NCBI GenBank assembly: GCA_021234155.1
Contig: JAJEKV010000011.1
Span: 21,098,677-21,162,676, forward strand
Direction of reading: 5' to 3'
From: Isoetes taiwanensis
Taxonomy: Eukaryota > Streptophyta > Lycopodiopsida > Isoetales > Isoetaceae
DNA length: 64,000 nt
The translations under genes and the position numbers were made by a program. Positions 58,501 to 64,000 of this stretch are shown here, piece by piece. Numbering within the stretch: the stretch's first letter is position 1; each line of letters begins with the position of its first letter. Below the pieces are notes generated by a model. The model made no database searches and was not told the origin of the DNA. It saw nothing but the letters and a program-made list of their open reading frames with translations.

Positions 58501-59323
58501 TTGGCTTGCCGCACGGGACCCTAAAATCCCCCCGGAAGCTGCTTGCCCCGAATTTCCTCTCCCCAAGGCCCTGGGGACTGACGGGCAACCTCCCCTCTCC
58601 GGAATCGCGATTTGGCTCTACCAATGGACTCAGAACGTCGACATTGCCCTGGGGACCAAGTTCCGTGGCCAGAAGACCACCCGACCTCCAAGCGCCAAAG
58701 TAGCTCACTTCCATCACACTCGTAGTCAATTGGCTTAGGATGTGGATGCGGGATACTGTCGTGGAGGGCGTGAGTGTTTCTTTCTTTTGCAAAACCGACC
58801 TTGTAACTTGCTCCCTAGGGTAATTTCGCCATTTCGGACGATTTGGCAAGGTCGATTTGCCATTCCGAAGCCTCCCCGGTGCCCGAACGACAAAACACTG
58901 CGGTTTATGCAAGGCCGACCTATGGACGCCCCGCGGTTTGACAAGTTCTCCCGGACCGATCTGGAATCTTTTGGGCCTTCCCGAAGAGGGGCTTCTGACC
59001 GGAGGATCCAACGGTCGGATAGGGGAATCGGGCTCCGGGAGGGTGGTCATTAGCGTGCAGCCCCCCAGGGGAGCATTGCCAGGAAGGGCTGCCTCGGGAA
59101 CTTTTTTGGATCCCGCCTCTTGGGGTCTGGACTCTCCCCTCTTGTGAGGGATCCCTGCAAGGTCCTGGTCTCGTTTGACTTGGGGAAGGGTGCCAGCTCG
59201 GTTGCCCTGCAACGGGCTGCCCCGACCGTTCTAATGCTAACCCTTTGACCTAGACCTTCTCCAAAAATTTCGAAAATTGGGCTGTGTGCTGGAGATGAAT
59301 TAGGAATCCAGCTGGCAAAAAAT
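55600..59323 (+). repeat. GC-rich complex tandem satellite, unit about 1.05 kb
   Basis: Blocks recur in the same order. GAGGATCCAACGGT, GGTCATTAG, ATCCCGCCTC, TGACTCTCCCCTCTTGTGAG, TTCTAATGCTAACCCTTTGA and AATGCATTAATTATGAATTT start around 55.62, 57.91 and 58.99 kb. CCTAAAATCCCCCC...CTGCTTGCCC and TTGCAAAACCCGACCTTGTA/TTGCAAAACCGACCTTGTAA recur near 57.49/58.52 and 57.71/58.79 kb. Spacing of adjacent full units is about 1,035-1,085 bp. The part 56.0-57.5 kb holds shortened or rearranged units. All open frames here are short and change frame between units, so I call no gene. The Copia LTR at 59324 interrupts the last unit. Confidence 0.85.
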
Positions 59324-60189
59324 TGTTGGAAATTCAGCATTATAAGTCACATAAGTATCCATGAGAAGCAGTGGCAGTGGATGCAAAAGTACAGGCAACT
59401 AAATTGAGATCTGAGATAGTAAAGTTTCCAAACCATAAATAGGTTGTTTGACAAGTTGTGAAGGTTGCATGACAAGGATGTATGACAAGTTGTATGATGG
59501 AAGTGCCTATGAGAAGCAGTGGCAGTAGGCCAGAAGAGCTTGATCATGATATTGCTCATACATGTGACTCCAGCTTGAATGATTAGGGTAAGAATTATGT
59601 TAACCTAGTGTCAAAGGTTGCAAGAAGTTGATATAAAATAAGGAAATATAATTCAATGGTTCGAGAGCCGATTTGTTCAGCTAGGCATGTGGGATATTTA
59701 GATGAAGCCTTATTTCCAAGTTATTCCTGTGGGATATATGAGAATGATAGGCAGAGCTCGGATTGGAAAGTTTGAATCTCCTTAACTGCCGGAATTGCCT
59801 TACATATGGACGGATCCTGCATACAAAAGTATATACAGAAGAATTGAGCCGGAACGGGTGTGCCGTGGTGCATAGTTTGCTGGGTCAAGGTTGCTACAGT
59901 GATCGGGTCAATGCCCGATGAATAGTGAATCCATTGGCCACTTAATTTCTTAAGTTCAATGGTTTATTGACCTTATGAATAGTTGGTTGAACTTAAAAGG
60001 AATTGTAGCTTTTATACCATTGTTGAATGGAATGGTGATTGCACACACATGATCTAGGGAGATGATTGACCATGTTGTGGCTCTCCACTAGATTATGAAA
60101 AGCTTGTTATATGATCAAAGTGTGTTAAGGAAAAATAAATTTTGCTAGACATTGTATCAAAGTTGTTAACTCCTTCTTATTTTTATCGC
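59324..60189 (+). repeat. 5' LTR of the second Copia element (approximate)
   Basis: Starts TGTTGGAAATTCAGC where the satellite ends and runs to just before a primer-binding site. The exact 3' border is uncertain because the expected CA before the primer-binding site is not intact. The sequence differs from the LTR at 2.5 kb, so the two Copia elements belong to different subfamilies. Confidence 0.65.
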
Positions 60190-60190
60190 T

Positions 60191-60202
60191 GGTATCGAGC
60201 CA
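60191..60202 (+). other. Primer-binding site, initiator-Met tRNA type
   Basis: TGGTATCGAGCC closely matches the usual plant Copia site TGGTATCAGAGCC. It sits between the LTR and the first gag codons. Confidence 0.8.
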
Positions 60203-63200
60203 TCTCAATCATGTCTAGCGATTTGGAGCAAGTTTGCTCAACACAATAGAAGTCTACAAAGGGGACCGTGGATTTCAGATATGGAAGGATGCCATAATGC
60301 ATGTCCTAGATGTAGAGGACCTCTGGGAGGTAGTTGATCCAAATAGCCAAGTGTCTCAGGGGGGTAATGACTAGAACAAACCTCTGGGGGTCGATGGTTG
60401 GAGCCGCTGGAGGGCAACGAATCTGCAGAGAGGCTCGGCAGGAGCAGTCTGAGAAAGGCTCAAAAAAGAAAGGCTCAGGAACAAGCACCGGACGCTCGGA
60501 GGAGGTAATAAAGGCAGAGGAGCTAAATCTTTGCAAGCAAAAATTAAAAGAAGCCCAAGGGATTATAACTTGTAAGGTAAGTCCTACTATACGCTTTGAA
60601 ATTAAGATCTCTCAAAAAGGGACATGTGGAAATTTCTTCTTAAGCATTATGAGGAAAAAACATCTTCACAAATAGATCTATTGGAAACCGAGCTAAGAAA
60701 TCTAAAACTTAGAGAGGAAGAAGATGTATCCGATTCTTTAACAAGTTTGACAACTTGATTGCTGATCTAGAGGGTGCTGGGGTTCCCATATCTGAGAGGA
60801 GTCAGGTACTGCAAATTTCAAGGGCTATAGCAGAAAATGAGACCTTATCATTGTTTATTAGAAACACAAGTAAAAGTAGAGAAGAGGCAGAGGTTATGCT
60901 TAGAACTGAATGGGAGCAAAAGAAGGTATTAAGGCAAAGCCAAAATGAGGAAACCCCAGAGATATTAATGCTGAAAAAGAGAGGAAAAATAATCTGCTAT
61001 CACTGTCATGAAGCAGGGCACTATAAAAGTGAATGCCCTAAACTCAAAAAAGAATTTAATTGCTATAACTGTGGGGGTAGAGGTCATGCTGCATCCAAGT
61101 GTCCCACACCTAAAAATTATGGCGTAACTTCTAGGGAAGAGGTGAATCCAAAGAAGGAAGATTTGGTAGAGGCAGGGGTCGAGGCCATGAGAGAGCATTC
61201 ATTGCTCAAGAAGAACAAGAAGTCAAAACTAAAGCAGAAGCAGAAGATGAAGATGAGGTATTAAATGATTTTGCAGTTGTTGATGAGAATATGGGTACTA
61301 ATTATTCTGATCATTTAATAGTTGATTCGAGTTTGAAAGATCGATAGTAAGAGATGTTTGAACTCTTGAAGAAATTCACAACCCAAAAACCGTAAAAATT
61401 CAAGTTGGAAATGGGGCTTTACAAGATATAGAAGGGAGTGGTCTGCTGCAGTTAGAAGACTTAAGTGGAAACATCATAAATATAGAGGATGTTTTGTGTG
61501 TTCCAGCTATAATTAAAAATCTTATTTCAGTAAGTCAATTGTGTGACTTGGGTTATAGAGTAACATTTGAAAGGAAAGCAATGTAATGTTTTTCTCAAAG
61601 ATGAATTGAAGTTTTATGCCAAACGAGTTGGAAATTTGTTTGAGTTAAATAATCTTGTACATTGTGGTGTGAATGCCATATCGATGTTGATGTAGATCTC
61701 GGCATAACAGATTAGCTCACACAGACAAGAAATTAGAAGTGTTGCACGAACAAGGTCCGACGATAAATTATCATGATAATAAAATCAACCAAATTTGTGA
61801 AGGGTGTGCACTTGGGAAGTTGCACCTGATTGCCATTTACAAAAAGAAAGTCTAAGACTCATCAAATTCGAATTAGTACACACCGATTTGTGTGGCCCAT
61901 TGAATGTAAGAGGAAGAGGAAACAAAAGATATTTTATAACCTTTACTAATGACCATAGCAGAAATGCAAAATATATTGCTTGGGAAAGAAATCACATGCA
62001 CTTAATGCTTTCAAGCAATATGTGGCGAAAATGGAAAGAGAAACAGTCATAAGCTCAAATGTATCGATCGGATCGAGGAGGGAATATCTATCCGCAAAGT
62101 TTAAAACATTCTGCATTACTCATGGAATTAAAAGACAATTAACATGCAGGTACACCCCTCAACAGAATGGAGTTTCTGAAAGGAAGAATAGGACACTTAT
62201 GGATGCTGTGAGATCTATGCTAAAAGAAAGTGGACTGCCAAATTATCTTTGGGTGGAAGCTTTGCAAACTGCCATGGAAATTCAGAATAATCTGCCTACA
62301 TCAGCCCTAGATGGGAACATACCAAATCTTATATGGAATCCAGATGCCAAGGTAGACTATATGAAATACAAGGTATATGGTTGTTTGGTATACACCCATG
62401 TCCCTTCAGAGTTAAGGAAAAAATTGGACAACAGATCTGAAATAGGGTTTTTGGTTGGATATGACAATGAAGCTAAAGGATACAGAGTGTACAATCCTGA
62501 AACAAAAATGATTATGATCAGTCGAGATGTCTTATTTAATGAAAGGGTATTATACAAACACAGGTACAAAAAAGGAATAAGAATAGTATCTAAAATTTCA
62601 GAACCTATGAATGAATTTGATACTAATGAGGCAGATGATTCTGAGGAATTTGAGCAGGTCATTCAAGGAGAGGAGGAAGAGCAGAATATTCAGGGAAATC
62701 CAATAGAAGAAGAGAATCAAACTTCACATGTGCAAGGTGAACATGAAATTCCGTAAGTGGAACATGAGATGCATCGAGAAATACAAGATAATGGTCCAAT
62801 CAAAAGGAAAAGGAAAACACAAGCGTAAAAAAATTAATTGAAGAAGCAAAATTGGAAGACAAACCGTATGGCGTAGATGAGCTTGGGAAAAGTAGGCGTG
62901 AAAGAAGAAGAGAGCATGAGCAAATAATGACCATTCGGAGGATGAAGCTATACCACGTAACTTTTTGCGTAAGTCTTGGAAAGTGTAGACAGAATAAATG
63001 GATGGCAGCCATGCGGATGAACTCAAATCTTTTGAAGACACTAACACATATGAACCGATAAAGTCCGATGGCAAACAGAATATTATAGGGAGTAAATGGT
63101 TATATAAGATCAAGCTTAACCCGGATGGAAGCAAGAAATTTAAAGCAAGGTTAGTTGCACAAGGTTACACTCGAAAAAAAGGGTAGAGATTATGATGAAA

Positions 63201-64000
63201 CATATTCACCTATAGTAAAACTCACAAGCATCGAAATTTTATTGGCAATGGCAAATGCCCTAAACTTAGAGTTGCATCATATGGATGTCAAAACAGCATT
63301 TTTGAATGCAAAGCTTGAGGAGGAGGCATTTATGAGACAAGCTCCAGGCTATGAGAAAGGGGAAAACATGATATGGAAACTAAATAGGGCAGTTTATGGA
63401 TTGAAACAATCACCAAGGGAATGGTACTTGTGTATGAATGAATTCCTGCAAGAACAGAACTTTGAAAAATTACAAAATGATGGCAACTTGTATAGGTTCA
63501 AGCAAGGAGAAGATTATTGCATAATTGCTTTGTATGTGGATGATTGTATCATGATAGCCAGCTCAATGAAAATTCTAAATGTATGCAAAAACATTCTGAA
63601 ATCTCGGTTCCAAATGGCAGATCTGGGAGAACTAAAAAAGTTCCTAGGTATAGAGGTGGACAGAAATAGAGAGCAAAAATGGCTGAGATTGCATCAAGAC
63701 AAGCATGTGGATAATATGCTCAAAAGGTTCAACTTAACTGAAGCAAAGCCAGCAAAAATACCAATGACACCAGGACATAGGTTAACTTATGAGAGAGAGT
63801 TAACTAAAGAAGATGTTATACAAATGGAAAACATTCCATACAGGGCCCTAATTGGATGTCTGCTATATTTGGCTAATAATACTCGTCCTGATATTGCTTA
63901 TGCAGTAAACATTCTTAGCAGAAGGAATCACAATCCAACCAGAGAACATTGGGAGGCAGCCAAACGAGTCTTGAAGTATCTAAAAGGAACTCAAGGACAT
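60203..64000 (+). mobile_element. Ty1/Copia retrotransposon, gag-pol, cut by the right window edge
   Basis: Gag begins with fragments such as FQIWKDAIMHVLDVEDLWEV (about 60.26-60.34 kb), then a middle part. Two CCHC zinc knuckles follow at about 60.99-61.10 kb (CYHCHEAGHYKSEC and CYNCGGRGHAASKC). Weak protease-region sequence follows, then the integrase (61.8-62.4 kb; HTDLCGPLNV, FITFTNDHS, YTPQQNGVSERKNR, GLPNYLWVEAL). Reverse transcriptase runs from about 63.05 kb, with GSKWLYKIKLN, MDVKTAFLNAKLEEE, VYGLKQSPREWY and YVDDCIMIAS at about 63.53 kb. The element runs off the window in the LTR-proximal part of RT/RNase H. Several frame breaks (about 61.3, 61.6, 62.05, 62.75 and 63.18 kb) show decay. 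Confidence 0.92.

Noticed and set aside
55667-59340. Many open frames of 60-264 codons on both strands in the GC-rich block
   Set aside because: They change frame between satellite units and carry no domain. High GC lowers stop frequency.
1-64000. tRNA, rRNA or CRISPR-like arrays
   Set aside because: No cloverleaf with A/B boxes, no rRNA core words and no spaced regular repeats were seen on reading both strands.

Overview
The window is plant nuclear DNA: AT-rich single-copy stretches, spliced genes, plant-type LTR/Copia and LINE elements, and one intronless receptor-like kinase gene. A receptor with a hevein ectodomain, a PPR fragment and several unusual DNA-transposon lineages suggest a land plant with a large, repeat-rich genome, perhaps not a flowering plant. 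The species cannot be fixed from the sequence alone. No rRNA, tRNA, CRISPR array or prokaryotic feature was seen.

Layout. 1-2.94 kb: 3' part of a Ty1/Copia element with its 3' LTR. 3.97-5.35 kb: the only intact host-type gene, a receptor-like kinase with a hevein (chitin-binding) domain and a non-canonical HRN catalytic loop. 5.9-11.5 kb: mostly intergenic, with a PPR fragment, a LINE 3' fragment, a 1.14-kb poly(A) retroposed copy with a 13-bp target duplication, and small repeats. 11.5-45.4 kb: three copies (A, B, C) of one DNA-transposon family, plus a Crypton-like tyrosine-recombinase pseudogene at 27.2-29.6 kb and foldback hairpins. 46.8-52.4 kb: a decayed plant L1-type LINE. 52.5-55.5 kb: a probable CACTA-like element with CG-rich palindromes, a 100-bp tandem repeat and a 760-bp polypurine tract. 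55.6-59.3 kb: GC-rich tandem satellite with a unit of about 1.05 kb. 59.3-64 kb: a second Copia element with 5' LTR, primer-binding site and gag-pol, cut by the window edge.

The most interesting content is the A/B/C family. Each copy is about 7.3-7.5 kb once a nested LINE is subtracted. Each is bounded by imperfect-to-perfect terminal inverted repeats starting GGGT (one end GCGT) and flanked by 4-bp target duplications (ATCT, AACA, TGTT). Each carries the same two convergent, spliced genes. One encodes a large DDE/DDD-type protein with an N-terminal DNA-binding-like part, a Cys-rich cluster, a catalytic core with SDG and GKGEHDGAG motifs, and a C-terminal 'VGDNF' domain. The other encodes an accessory protein with a conserved alpha-helical N-terminal domain, a coiled coil, a RING-like zinc finger, a basic KR(R)ITRS motif and an acidic tail. 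A 322-bp MITE with the same kind of ends and a 4-bp duplication sits inside copy A. From memory, 4-bp duplications plus a DDD-like core recall the Sola superfamily, but the two-gene architecture is not one I recognise. All three copies carry frameshifts or stops, so none looks autonomous here.

Coordinates were counted by hand. TE boundaries supported by a target duplication should be good to 1-2 bases. Exon limits are approximate.
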